A DNA stretch of 64,000 nt from assembly GCA_936450465.1 (NCBI GenBank), contig OW388291.1:72508436-72572435 (forward strand), read 5' to 3'. Positions 1 to 11,532 of the stretch are shown here, piece after piece. The notes under the pieces are model-generated. The model worked only from the letters and a program-made list of their open reading frames with translations. It was not told where the DNA came from and searched no databases. This stretch comes from Gibbula magus (taxonomy: Eukaryota > Mollusca > Gastropoda > Trochida > Trochidae). The number at the start of each line of letters is the position of its first letter. The stretch's first letter is position 1. Position numbers and translations under genes: made by a program.

Positions 1-111
1 AGGAAGCATGGGTGTGAATTTCACTTCCAATGCATTTCCTAGACGTAAACGCTGCTATCGTGATGTGGATATCAACACTAGTGCAGTCTGACCTAGGTCA
101 GTAAATAGAGA

Positions 112-249
112 TTATTACCCGAGGAAGTGTGTCATATGACTTTTACGAAACGAGTGTGAACTTTTGTATTGACCGAGCGAGAGCGAAGGTTATACATAAA
201 TTTGCACGAGTTTCGTGAAAGTCATATGGAACACTTTCGAGTGTAATAA
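112..249. mobile_element. Foldback (MITE-like) element
   Basis: Two ~45-bp arms face each other: 112-156 begins TTATTACCCGAGGAAGTG, and the complement of 205-249 begins TTATTACACTCGAAAGTG. Both arms then share a CATATGACTTT.ACGAAAC block. The ~48-bp centre has no coding content. About four fifths of arm positions match, so the element is old. A non-autonomous foldback transposon is the simplest reading. The target duplication is not clear because the flanks are TAAT-rich. Confidence 0.6.
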
Positions 250-325
250 TTTCTTTATTACCCATTTTATTCCATTTCCAAATAGTCAGGAAACGGCCCA
301 CTTCCCTTGCGACGGCAAGCTATAG

Positions 326-356
326 TGACGTCACGAATAATCATTTTATGACGTCA
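326..356. promoter_or_regulatory. Two palindromic CRE octamers
   Basis: TGACGTCA occurs at 326-333 and again at 349-356. This is the full consensus for CREB/ATF bZIP factors. A similar pair lies at 27261-27289 with nearly the same spacing. No gene start is visible nearby, so the sites may be part of a dispersed repeat rather than a promoter. Confidence 0.35.
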
Positions 357-558
357 CAGGCGACGTAATACGGGAAGCCGCGGTGAAACAATCGTTGCTA
401 GGCAAACGTGATATGTGCACATGTGCTCATATCAAAAATATTAACTCGGTTATTTTCAACCATATGGGTAATAAACATACATACATAAGTCCGGTTGCTC
501 CAATACGTAACCTTTTGTCTGTAGACTGCCTTGTTTATTTATGCATCCCAAAAGTGTG

Positions 559-577
559 CCCCCCCCCCCCCCCCCCC
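559..577. repeat. Poly-C tract (C19)
   Basis: An uninterrupted run of 19 C follows AAAGTGTG. A short open frame across it (383-598) has no recognisable protein features and is not called. Confidence 0.95.
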
Positions 578-599
578 TATACCCGCCATAGCGAATAGG

Positions 600-2753
600 A
601 AAGAACTAGCTGACATCTTCAGGGGGACCGGTGATTCTTTTTTTAACTGAAAAGATCATGCGTTTTTCCAAAATTATATCCCTGACATTTTCGCAAACTG
701 CCATACCTGTTTAGTTCAGCTGCAGTGATTTATGACATCGGACTATGATATAACAATCGTATCACCTTGTGCTAAAACTAAAGAAATGTTAATCATCACA
801 ATGCAAGATGAATGTGCTTAAATGGAGAACATAACAATATACCTTATTTGCCTTCTAGATCAGAAATATTCGTTGTATCCCTAACGAACTATTCTTCCAA
901 AACCTGCCATGATATTTTAACCGAACGCTGCGGTATGTTATACGGTTCAGCTATTTTATAGTTTTCTTAAAACTGTTGTAGTATATGTAATGTATATAGT
1001 AATGTATATATTTTAACGACTTAATTTGTACATTTTGATTTTATATTGCACTCATCTTATGTACATTTTTAGGTTTTATTGTCTCTCATAATTCGCAGAG
1101 CGATTGGTCGTAATTCATTTCATAATATAATTATAGTGTGTTTATAAACATTTCATGTAATTTCATTATCTCATATAACTACGAGTGAGACACGAATACA
1201 ATCGTCCGTGTGGCTGTCTTCTTGGCTGACCCCGAATGGCCCGAAGCTATAGTTACTAGGGAAAGGTCTGGATTAAAGTAATTCAGTTTTAACACGTTTA
1301 AGAAACTGAACTGAACACACACTGTTGATTTTATGCACATTCTAGTTTAAGAAAATTAATGTTTAACTTTAATATAGTTTACCGATGTTAAGGAAAAAAG
1401 TCAATTCATACTAACTTTTATGTTCCAGACTTTTTCTGACTTAATAAATAATAATAAATATTATCATAAACACACTATTTCAGATTTCGTTCATTTTAAC
1501 AATCCACATACCAATATTGCACGGTTATATTATTATATTATTATATATATATGAGAAACATTAAGGTAAGTACAAAGCTTGTCCATGACGTATACAGTAG
1601 GAAGAGAAATCATCAGATGATCGATCCGGAACTTGACCTAATTACCCTTTGTCGGGTCATCTTTGTCGGGTCATTGAGTGCTCCCAGACATTACAGGGGA
1701 TTTATATAAATCTCGTCTTAAATAATAAATATCATAATTCATCTCGATAATACGTTTGAGACCCACTCATACAAAGTGTACACAGACGCGTTTTTATAAC
1801 TTTACGAAATTAACATATACAGCTTCATGGGGAATTTATATAACGAATTAAAACTATTTATTTCCTATACTTTATATACTTTACTTGTTTAGACTTAGAC
1901 ATACCAAACACGTTTAGAAATACCTTACTCTATTTTGGCTAAATTGTTTTCAGACATAAACATATTCACATAACATAATTTGCATTTCCTTTTATATGAA
2001 CTTAATCTAAATATTGAATGTATTTGATAAATGATCAAAATAAAAATTACACTTGGAATTTACTTCCAAGTAAGTTAATACAGTTATTTGTTAAGTTATT
2101 AAATGAACATATACCCTTTCATAAATTGATCTTGTTCGTTTCCGCATGTTCATTCCAGTCTGATATAATATGTCTGGTATCACATCGATTTAACGTATAT
2201 GGCCTGGTTTATAACCGGTTTCCAATGGTTGATCAATGTCCACTCGAGACTTGGCAACTTGCCGAGACAGTCGGGGTAGACAATGCAGAACTACCTGCAC
2301 ACAAAGGTAGCAAATAACCCTGATATTCAAATTAATTCTTCCATACACGTAAACGGTTTCCTCGTGTGTGATATTCCATTACCTACACTCAGATGCAGTC
2401 TGGTGTTTGATCGCGGTGACAGCATGTGGTCGAGACATAAATCTATCTTCTGTCGGAAAAGGTTGATGACCGTGCGATGGTTAAAGGGACACTTCTACAT
2501 GAGAAGTAGAAGTTTTGGTCTTGGATGTTTCATGCAACGGAGTCCGGCATGGTGTCCTTCCAGTAATCAATCTTGTCAGGGCTCATGGTCCAACGTACTG
2601 ATAGGGTCGGTTGTGGAGTCATGTACTCTGGCACAGTGTCAGTCTATAACATACTCGTTGACATGTCTTTTATCCATCTTAAGTCACAAAATGTTCTTTA
2701 TTGCAGCTGCACTTATTTATCATCTCTGACCAGTGTTACAATGTAAAGTTCTC
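600..2753. other. No supported gene
   Basis: AT-rich sequence with many stops in all frames. Two overlapping open frames (2018-2317, 99 codons; 2283-2729, 148 codons) show no domain, signal peptide or repeat I recognise and are probably chance. The second ends just before the transposon-like unit at 2763. Confidence 0.6.
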
Positions 2754-2762
2754 ATCAGACCC
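2754..2762. repeat. Target-site duplication, left copy
   Basis: ATCAGACCC directly abuts the left inverted repeat. The same nine bases abut the outside of the right inverted repeat (3337-3345). One further C matches, so the length could be read as 8-10 bp. Confidence 0.8.
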
Positions 2763-2854
2763 CATCCTCGATAATCCAGCGCTATTGTTCCGATAAATCT
2801 ACACACAAGCGCTGGAAAACAGTAAGGGTATTTATCCCTAACCTAATTACCTCC
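2763..2854 (+). repeat. Left terminal inverted repeat (~92 bp)
   Basis: Matches the complement of 3246-3336. Within it AGCGCT occurs twice (near 2781 and 2810), giving a subterminal inverted motif. The repeat ends ...TTACCTCC, just before the helicase frame. Confidence 0.9.
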
Positions 2855-2864
2855 TCTTGGGTCC

Positions 2865-3193
2865 ATGTTATCCAATCAGAAACGAAACGCAGACACTATC
2901 TGCCTGAACAACTCGACCAATCAAAACGCATCACTACCGCTGTTTATAGAAACTAACATAGCAGCGGTCGACTCACTCGATTACGATAAAGTTTGTAACA
3001 AATTCAGCGTAGAAAACCTGACAGAAACTCAAAAAAAAGTTTTAAGAAGTCTGTACGAGAAGAAGGGTGTATTCATGTCCATCAAAACGGGTGGAGGTAA
3101 ATTATTAAAATCCCTGTGCTACCAGGCGTTCCCAATCATCTGCGAAAGCCAAGATCCTGCGCGAGAGTGCTTGTTATTTCACCCTTGATTTCA
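2865..3193 (+). pseudogene. RecQ-like DNA helicase N-terminal fragment, broken
   Basis: The frame from ATG 2865 runs 107 codons. Residues ~38-50 and ~53-68 resemble the region before the first helicase motif (SLDYDKVCNKFSVENLTETQ, then RSLYEKKGVFMSIKT). Residues 75-79 are TGGGK, the Walker A (motif I) P-loop, followed by SLCYQAFP, as in RecQ helicases. Three residues (LLK, bases 3102-3110) are inserted between the P-loop lysine and the serine, which should spoil ATP binding. After CLL the frame shifts: 3179-3193 in another frame reads SPLIS, the motif Ia signature. Motifs II-VI, the RecQ C-terminal and HRDC domains are absent. This is a non-functional fragment. Its placement between TIRs shows it was carried or captured by the transposon. 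RecQ family assignment is good; which paralog is unknown. Confidence 0.8.
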
Positions 3194-3245
3194 AGTGATC
3201 TCATTGGTTGTTAGAAAGCAAGCGTTTCGCTGAGTCATTGCAAAG

Positions 3246-3336
3246 GGAGGTAACTAGGTTAAGGATAAATACCCTTACTGTTTTCCAGCGCTTGTGTGTA
3301 GATTATCGGAACAATAGCGCTGGATTATCGAGGATG
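3246..3336 (-). repeat. Right terminal inverted repeat (~91 bp)
   Basis: Complement of the left repeat with one missing base and two substitutions. Immediately followed by the second copy of ATCAGACCC. Confidence 0.9.
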
Positions 3337-3345
3337 ATCAGACCC
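3337..3345. repeat. Target-site duplication, right copy
   Basis: ATCAGACCC, identical to 2754-2762. Confidence 0.8.
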
Positions 3346-3346
3346 C

Positions 3347-4546
3347 TGTCAACATTGTTCGTACATGAAACAGGATGGTGACCCTTTGATTAAGTTTAAC
3401 TTGCTCCAATCGTGACTTTCGATTCGGAAATTATAGTATTTACACGGAGGCTTGGTTTAGAGTTGTCCATTTTACGACATTTGTATTGTCTTTTACATTA
3501 CAAACGACAATAACTTCTGGTAACTACATTTTATCCAATTTACATAAAGAAAAGTAACGGTATTTCATAATTAATTTTCACTGGATATGCTGTACCGTCA
3601 ATGAGAGCGGACTTTGCCAACCCTAGACTTATAATATGAATGAAGCATGCATTTTAAGTTTTTTTATCGAAACATATTCAACAAAACTTACAATTAAAAC
3701 CGATAAAGGTGTACTTGTTATGATTCTTTGCACAGGAAAAAGACAAGATTGGTCGGATAGCCATCAATTGGTCAAAAGTTAAGAAAGTTCGTTGACACAC
3801 GTACAAAAGCACAAGACCTGAATGCACCTTTAAGACGATAGAAGCAAATTGAGGTTAGTCTATTACATACACGAAGTGATATAATGTCGTCTGTTCGCTC
3901 TTTACCCAGCTAAATGGGGAGCGATAGAAGTGTGTTCACACAATGCTTCATTATATATCGTGATGACTTCAGTGGCTAGTTTCCTGCCCCGGAGACACGA
4001 TGTGTGTATATGAGGAGGCAGATCCGGCTCGTACCGTAAATACTTGAATTCCTAGTACTTGGAAAATAAATCACATTCCTGAGTCTATATCAAGGAACAA
4101 CAGTACGATTGAAATAAAGTATAGTGACTTTCAGGAACAATTAAAAAATAAAATAAAATACAAATTCAAACGTGGACTAGGTATCATGCTTTCAATGAGT
4201 GATCTTTTGACAAATGAAATTCCAAGTCGTTAGCAATTGTTTATTTACCTTCTCTTAAAACGGGATCTGCACGTGCCTCCTTGATACACTCGCATAGAGA
4301 GCATCAGCTGTGGTGGTGTGAAGAGCACTGTTTATATTGATCATGTGCACACACTGCGCATTTCAGACCTTATAGAAGTCCTTGTATATAGTTATCAATG
4401 TAAACCTCAGATCGTGATTTCCGTTTGATATAGGTCCATACAGTTTGTTTATTCTATTGTTAACAGCTGGTCTGTAGTATAGGTGCCACATATTGTTAAG
4501 TGTTACGTATTGTTTCGAACATATGAATGGTTATAGTCCTTTACTC
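3347..4546. other. No supported gene
   Basis: Unique-looking AT-rich DNA. No open frame of note, no tandem repeat and no clear RNA gene seen. Confidence 0.6.
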
Positions 4547-4643
4547 ATATTTTCGAAGCTCTCTTAGAGCTAAGATGGTCGTAAGTGCCATACAATAATA
4601 TTGCTTTACGACTATCTTAGCACTAAGACAACTTCGAAAATAT
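4547..4643. mobile_element. Hairpin MITE-like element
   Basis: An imperfect 97-bp palindrome. The outer arms are ATATTTTCGAAG and CTTCGAAAATAT; the inner arms are GCTAAGATGGTCGTAA and TTACGACTATCTTAGC around a short loop. The motif resembles hairpin elements frequent in mollusc genomes (from memory, unverified). The sequence just downstream (4643-4740) is itself a dispersed repeat, so the two may be parts of one element. Confidence 0.55.
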
Positions 4644-4740
4644 GGATCCAGCCCCATAACTGTGTAAATATAAGATCTTTTAATACAGTCTGGATCCTAA
4701 TTCAGCAAGTCTAGATAAACTGAATATGGACCTGAAGAAA
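4643..4740 (+). repeat. Dispersed repeat, copy A
   Basis: Shares a diverged ~75-bp block with 19437-19535: GTGTAAA..TAAGA.C.TTTAATA, then ATTCAGCA.GTCTAG.TAAAC. Copy A directly follows the hairpin at 4547-4643; copy B has no such hairpin next to it. Function unknown. Confidence 0.55.
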
Positions 4741-4764
4741 TACAGCTGTTGAGTTACAACTTAA

Positions 4765-5366
4765 ATTTAATGCATTAGATACGATATGTAGTAGCTGACG
4801 TATTAAATCTGATGCATTGAATACGATATATTGTAGCTGACGTATTAAATCTGATGCATTGTATACGATATATTGTAGCTGACGTATTAAATTTATTGCA
4901 TTGAATACGATATATTGTAGCTGACGTATTAAATCTGATGCATTGTATACGATATGTTGTAGCTGACGTATTAAATCTGATGTATTGTATATAGTGTGTT
5001 GCAGCTGACGTATTGTATATGGTTCATTATATCCGATATTATGTAGCTGACGTATTAAATCTGATTCATTGTATCCGATATTATGTAGCTGACGTATTAA
5101 ATCTGATGCATTGTATACGATGAAGTATTAAATTTAATGCATTGGATACTATATGTTGTAGCTGACGTATTAAATCTGATGCATTGTATACGATGTGTTG
5201 TGGCTGAAGTATTAGATTTAATGCATTGAATAGGACATGTTGTAGCTGACGTATTAAATTTAATGCTTTGCATACGATATGTTGTAGCTGACGTATTAAA
5301 TTTAATGCTTTGCATACGATATGTTGTAGCTGACGTATTAAATCTGATGCATTGAATCTGATGTAA
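4765..5366. repeat. 42-bp tandem repeat, ~14 copies
   Basis: The marker GTAGCTGACG recurs at 4791, 4833, 4875, 4917 and 4959 (exactly 42 bp apart), then at 5001, 5043, 5085, 5158, 5200, 5242, 5284 and 5326, with one shortened unit near 5121. The unit runs on as TATTAAATCTGATGCATTG. Because 42 is divisible by three, the minus strand gives a 14-residue repeat peptide (5097-5315). This is a by-product, not a gene. Confidence 0.9.
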
Positions 5367-5369
5367 GTA

Positions 5370-6436
5370 TTTATGTTTATTGCATGAGTAATATTACATA
5401 TAACATGAACAATATTCTATATGTAATTAAATATTGATCTTATATTCTTAAACATTGTATGGTTTTACAAGTTAATATGATGCGTCCAACTACTGGGATA
5501 AATAGCTTTTGCTTGACGAAATACTTGTAATTAGCAGAAAGTCCTCGATACATGAAGTTATGTATTGTCGTGAAACCTGCGAGCATATACTGGAACGAAC
5601 GAATCTGATGCTACTGAATTAGGTTGTTTTGCACCAATCCTCGTTTATGTAGAAATGTTCTCTACTGCAGATAACGTTGTCGGCTTTGAATATTCGAACT
5701 TTGATACCTTGAACGGATATGGAATATATTATTATGTACATGTAAAATATATATTTACAATAATAATTATAAGAAGGAGAATATTGATAAAGCGCCCCAT
5801 CCACATCACAAAGGGACATGCTCTAAGCACACATGTTGCTTTATATACACTATAGATCATACTAGTATTATGCTCATGGTATACCATAAATGTTACATAC
5901 TCTCATATGATATATAAGGCGTGTGTGGACACGGCATAGACTCCTCCAATGTGTTTACATTCTCTTATGATAATGGAATATCTTATCTCAGGAAATTAGT
6001 GCTATCCTGTCAACTTAAGTGTAGAACGAGGTCATTTCCTCACAGAGTACAGTTAAGGATATATCACTACGATAACTCGCCATGAAATTCTTTTGTTTTA
6101 GATTTCAGGGAATTGTTCTTTACATATTGCCAACGTTTTGACTGTGTTTAGTAAATAGCTGTTTTATGTTCTAGGAACCGCGTATCACTGTTTGTGAAAT
6201 ACCATGCGTTCACACTGTTTATGACCAAGATGTATACTGTGCCACATTCCCCAGGATATAGGATATAATGTGGTGAGGTAAATCTGTGATCATTATGACG
6301 TTTTCACAACTCATTAAATTGTAGGATAAAACATAGTTACAGCCCTGGTCGATTAAAGTACGAATATCTTATATTTAAAAAGAGGAATATATATCAATAT
6401 TAAATAACTTTTTAGAAAGGATAATTGTTAATAGGA
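5370..6436. other. No supported gene
   Basis: AT-rich. Two antisense-overlapping frames of 66 codons (5619-5819 minus, 5655-5855 plus) are shadows of each other with no recognisable features. Confidence 0.6.
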
Positions 6437-6449
6437 AGAAGTAGCTGTA

Positions 6450-6492
<43 letters not shown>

Positions 6493-6646
6493 CAGCAATA
6501 GACGTGGTACTGTTGGTGGCAGTAGTAGTAGTAGTAGTAGTTATAGTAGTAGTAGCAGTATTAGTAGTAATGGTAGTAGTAGAAGTTACCATAGCGGTAG
6601 TGATAAAAGTAATAGTAGTAGTGATAGCGACAATGGTGGTAGTTAA
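6437..6646 (+). repeat. AGT trinucleotide microsatellite
   Basis: Runs of AGT with scattered substitutions (AGC, GGT, AAT). It yields poly-Ser, poly-Val and poly-Thr frames on both strands; none looks like a gene. It sits 54 bp upstream of the large 8-bp array. Confidence 0.9.
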
Positions 6647-6700
6647 GATAGTGGCGATATTTGTAGGCGGTGGTAGCATTAATGTATTAAAGTAGTAGTT

Positions 6701-9244
6701 ACACAGGTACACAGATACACAGGTACACAGATACACAGGTACACAGGTACACAGATACACAGGTACACATATACACATATACACAGGTACACAGGTACAC
6801 ACGTACACAGATACACAGGTACACAGGTACACAGATACACAGGAACACAGGAACACTGGTACACAGGTACACAGGTACACATGTAAACAGGTACACAGAT
6901 ACACAGGTACACAGATACACAGGTACACAGATACACAGGTACACAGGTACACAGGTACACATATACACAGGTACACAGGTACACATGTACACAGATACAC
7001 AGGTACACAGGTACACAGATACACAGGTACACAGGTACACAGGTACACATATACACAGGTACACAGGTACACAGGTACACAGATACACAGGTACACAGGT
7101 ACACAGGTACACAGGTACACATATAAACAGGTACACATATACACAGGTACACAGGTACATAGGTACACAGATACACAGATACACAGGAACACAGGAACAC
7201 AGGTACACAGGAACACAGGTACACAGGTACACAGGTACACATGTACACAGGTACACAGATACACATATACACAGGTACACAGGTACACAGGTACACAGAT
7301 ACACAGGTACACAGGTACACAGGTACACAGGTACACATATAAACAGGTACACAGGTACACAGGTACACAGATATACAGGTACACAGGTACACAGGTACAC
7401 AAGTACACAGGTACACAGATACACATATACACAGGTACACAGGTACACACGTACACAGATACACATGTACACAGGTACACAGGTAAACATATACACAGGT
7501 ACACAGGTACACAGATACACATGTACACAGGAACACTGGTACACAGGTACACATATAAACAGGTACACAGATACACAGGTACACAGGTACATAGGTACAC
7601 AGATACACAGGTACACATATAAACAGGTACACAGATACACAGGTACACAGGTACATAGGTACACAGATACACAGGAACACAGGAACACAGGTACACAGGA
7701 ACACAGGTACACAGGTACACAGGTACACAGGAACACAGGAACACAGGTACACAGGAACACAGGTACACAGGTACACAGGTACACATGTACACATGTACAC
7801 AGATACACAGGTACACAGATACACAGGTACACAGATACACAGGTACACAGGTACACAGGTACACATATACACAGGTACACAGGTACACAGGTACACAGAT
7901 ACACAGGTACACAGGTACACAGATACACAGGTACACAGGTACACATATACACAGGTACACAGATACACAGGTACACAGGTACACAGGTACACAGGTACAC
8001 AGGTACACATATAAACAGGTACACAGGTACACAGGTACACAGATATACAGGTACACAGGTACACAGGTACACAAGTACACAGGTACACAGATACACATAT
8101 ACACAGGTACACAGGTACACACGTACACAGATACACATGTACACAGGTACACAGGTAAACAGATACACAGGTACACAGGTACACAGATACACAGGAACAC
8201 AGGAACACTGGTACACAGGTACACAGGTACACATGTAAACAGGTACACATATACACAGGTACACAGATACACAGGTACACAGATACACAGGTACACAGGT
8301 ACACAGGTACACAGGTACACAGGTACACATATACACAGGTACACAGGTACACATGTACACAGATACACAGGTACACAGATACACAGGTACACAGGTACAC
8401 AGATACACAGGTACACAGGTACACATATACACAGGTACACAGGTACACAGATACACAGGTACACAGGTACACAGGTACACATATAAACAGGTACACGGGT
8501 ACACACGTACACAGGTACACAGATACACAGGTACACAGGTACACAGGTACACAGATACACAGGAACACAGGAACACAGGTACACAGGAACACAGGTACAC
8601 AGGTACACAGGTACACATGTACACAGGTACACAGATACACAGGTACACAGATACACAGGTACACAGATACACAGGTACACAGGTACACAGGTACACAGGT
8701 ACACAGATACACAGGTACACAGGTACACAGATACACAGGTACACAGGTACACAGGTACACAGGTACACATATACACAGGTACACAGATACACAGGTACAC
8801 AGGTACACAGGTACACATATAAACAGGTACACAGGTACACAGGTACACAGGTACACAGGTACACAGATATACAGGTACACAGGTACACAGGTACACAGGT
8901 ACACAAGTACACAGGTACACATATACACATATACACAGGTACACAGGTACACAGGTACACAGATACACAGGTACACAGGTACACAGGTAAACAGATACAC
9001 AGGTACACAGGTACACAGATACACAGGTACACAGGTACACAGATACACAGGTACACAGGTACACATGTACACAGGTACACAGATACACAGGTACACAGGT
9101 ACACATATACACAGGTACACAGGTACACATATACACAGGTACACAGGTACACAGATACACAGGTACACAGATACACAGGTACACAGGTACACAGGTATAC
9201 AGGTACACAGGTACACAAGTACACAGGTACACAGGTACACATGT
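6701..9244. repeat. 8-bp minisatellite, ~318 units
   Basis: The unit is ACACAGGT with variants ACACAGAT, ACACATAT, ACACATGT, ACACAGGA and rarer ACACACGT and AAACAGGT. Phase is kept for about 2.54 kb. The unit has no stop codon in any minus-strand frame, so all three minus frames stay open for over 850 codons (an 8-residue YLCTCVPV-type peptide); the plus strand gives TGTQVHRY-type frames. These are not genes. Variant order reveals larger duplications: the block ACATATAAACAGG...AGATATACAGG recurs at ~7335, ~8007 and ~8815 (672 and 808 bp apart, both multiples of 8). Confidence 0.97.
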
Positions 9245-10720
9245 ATGGAGAAGGCAAGGATTTAGATTCTATCTTAATCCGTGGAGAAAGTAAGAAGAGA
9301 TGGCAAGCTCTCTACATCTGACCGGCCCGAGTGCGGGTGGTCGAGTAAGTACAATGTCTATTAGCTGCAGACAAGAGGTATTTGTAGATCTTTGATCAGT
9401 GAGAGCTCCCCGTCATACCTACTTCCTTCACCCTATTAGTGTCACCGGGCTGTAAGTGCTGCATGTGAGATGTGTAGGGTCTACATGTGTATATTGTATG
9501 TACGTGTGCTGGTGGGCTCCTAATACCTTTTTGGCCATGTATCGACATGTATATCTGGTAAAAGACAAGCAACGTCAACATTGATATTGAAACAATTCGC
9601 TTTTAGTAGAAGAGACAACGCATCAGGTTATGACAAAAATAAAGTAACATAAAAAAAATATCATATTTAGTTTAATCTACTTAAGGTTTCCAAGAAACCC
9701 TTAGTTTTAACAATAGGGCAAACACTAATCAACATGATTTCATCTTCGAATCAGTTAAACGAGTACAGATCTAAAGACTTCAGCTTCTCAACATTTATAG
9801 AACATTACCAGAAAAGAGTAAATAGTATACATATAGTTATAATTCTCATAAGACTAAGATGCAATATCCAATAATGAATTCTAAACTTATTCTGAAACGA
9901 TCAAACTATCAAATGAAAAAGTCGTTACCTTACGACCATGTAATACAAATGTGTTGTTTTCAAAACTTTGAGACGTGACAACATTATACATCAATGAGGA
10001 AATTATTCAAGAAAAGGGTTTTTGACAGGAAATGTTCTATTCTAAACAACATCCCTTTAATAAGGTACAAGGGTTGACGTTATATGTATGAAACTAACTA
10101 CTTCAGAAAATGTTTACTCCGTCACTTTTTTTTGTTTTATTTCCGATGTCAAATTCTATTTTAAATGATTTACTAAAGAAAGTCGGGCAAAATTAAAAAA
10201 ATCAAATGTTTCTCGGCTATCGACGCGTCAGAATTAGTTCGCGTTTAATCTTTTGGGCAATTTATAGATATATCCCTCCTGTTTTCCTGAAGGTATTCCT
10301 CTTTCGTCATTTTTTTCAAACAAAATGCAAACACTAGCCATACAGTCTTCGTCACTGTTGAACAAATGAGACCGAGAAACAATTAACTTTGGTGAGCATC
10401 CTTAGTTTCCAAAATCACTCTAAAAGTAAAACACATTTACAAGTTATACTGAATCTACTGAAACAAAATGCAACTGTTTACACTTTTATCAATGCCAGTA
10501 TTTTAATCATACTAATATTCGAAAGGATAACCGGTATAACGGTTTATCAAATAATTAGGACTGAGTGAACGGGAAGCAGATACCTGCAGCTGGTCATATA
10601 CAGTAATGGTAGCTCAGATCTATAATTGGGTGGCATTTTCTTTGTTTTTCATACTTAAAACAGTTTATTACCTACGATGGCAATCTACATTTATGAGATT
10701 CAAATTTGTCATAATATGCC
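9245..10720. other. No supported gene
   Basis: AT-rich unique-looking DNA. A 61-codon minus frame (9396-9581) has no recognisable features. Confidence 0.6.
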
Positions 10721-10724
10721 TTAA

Positions 10725-11528
10725 AGAGCCATCGAATATGATAGTGTTTCAAATACAAAAAATATTGTTTTGAAAAAATATCAATCACTAGAGAAATCTT
10801 TTATTTAAAACATGACAACTGATAAATAATGTTCATATCACGACAATCCAATGAAATTTGGTCTAAAAGACAAGTACATTCGATTAACGTGCGTCAGTAG
10901 CATCTGACGTCATATAATAGAATTCCCTATATTGCATAAAACGCACTAAACAACAACAAGCGTTTCCAAGTCATGCGGGTGTGTCTATTTCACAAGTCAT
11001 CCTAGCATCCCACGTGATTTTCGCTTTTCTCCTGCCAGCTATCCACATTACTGAATGTGACGAGTGTTATATAACATGTTTCTAAATGTCCTGTGAATAA
11101 ACACATTATTGTCCTTTTACTTGTTAAATGATATTTTCAATGTGACAAACTATGTTCTCATTGATTATAAAATACAAGTTAAATCCATCGTTGGGTAAAA
11201 TTTTAATTCAATATCTGTAGGAAATACAAAATTGAATGAAATGGCAAATGAATACAGGCCAAAAATTATATATTTCAATTTATTTAATACTCATAAACGT
11301 CGTTTTCTTTCTTGTATGTGTTTACAGTGTGTGAGTTAAACCAAAATGCTTTGCACTTAAAAATAGTAGACTTGATCTATATTTATACTGCATGGAAATC
11401 ACCGTTACTAATTAGTGCGATTACTTCACATATTTTGAGTCATTTTGCGAAAAATCAAGTGTTTATTTTTCAATGAGATAGATTTTTGGTAATTTTCCGA
11501 TATGTTTATCAACATACTCGATGGCTCT
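10725..11528. mobile_element. TTAA-flanked non-autonomous transposon
   Basis: AGAGCCATCGAATATG at the left end (10725) is mirrored by CATACTCGATGGCTCT at the right end (to 11528). Both ends are flanked by TTAA (10721-10724 and 11529-11532), the target duplication of piggyBac and Kolobok superfamilies. The CC and GG outside TTAA also pair, so the true ends may be slightly different. The inside (804 bp) is AT-rich with no transposase; it contains one CRE octamer (10905-10912) and an E-box CACGTG near 11012. The TIRs match well only for ~20 bp. Confidence 0.6.
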
Positions 11529-11532
11529 TTAA

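Larger units (their letters stand above)
2763..3336 (+). mobile_element. TIR transposon unit carrying helicase fragment
   Basis: A 574-bp unit bounded by near-identical long inverted repeats (2763-2854 and 3246-3336) and by 9-bp direct repeats. Left end: CATCCTCGATAATCCAGCGC; the right end is its complement with one indel and two substitutions over ~92 bp, so the insertion looks fairly young. The interior is mostly one open frame matching the N-terminal part of a RecQ-like helicase. Nine-bp duplications with long TIRs are typical of Mutator-like (MULE) elements, and a MULE with a captured host fragment would be a Pack-MULE. The alternative is an internally deleted copy of a transposon that encodes its own helicase: the frame begins only 10 bp inside the left TIR. 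No transposase is present, so it cannot move by itself. Confidence 0.8.

Noticed and set aside
2283..2729. 148-codon frame as a gene
   Set aside because: No domain, no codon signal, overlaps another frame, and lies in AT-rich DNA where such lengths occur by chance.
6428..9257. Three minus-strand open frames of 852-934 codons
   Set aside because: They lie in all three frames at once and consist only of the translated 8-bp unit; no unique domain, start context or splice signal.
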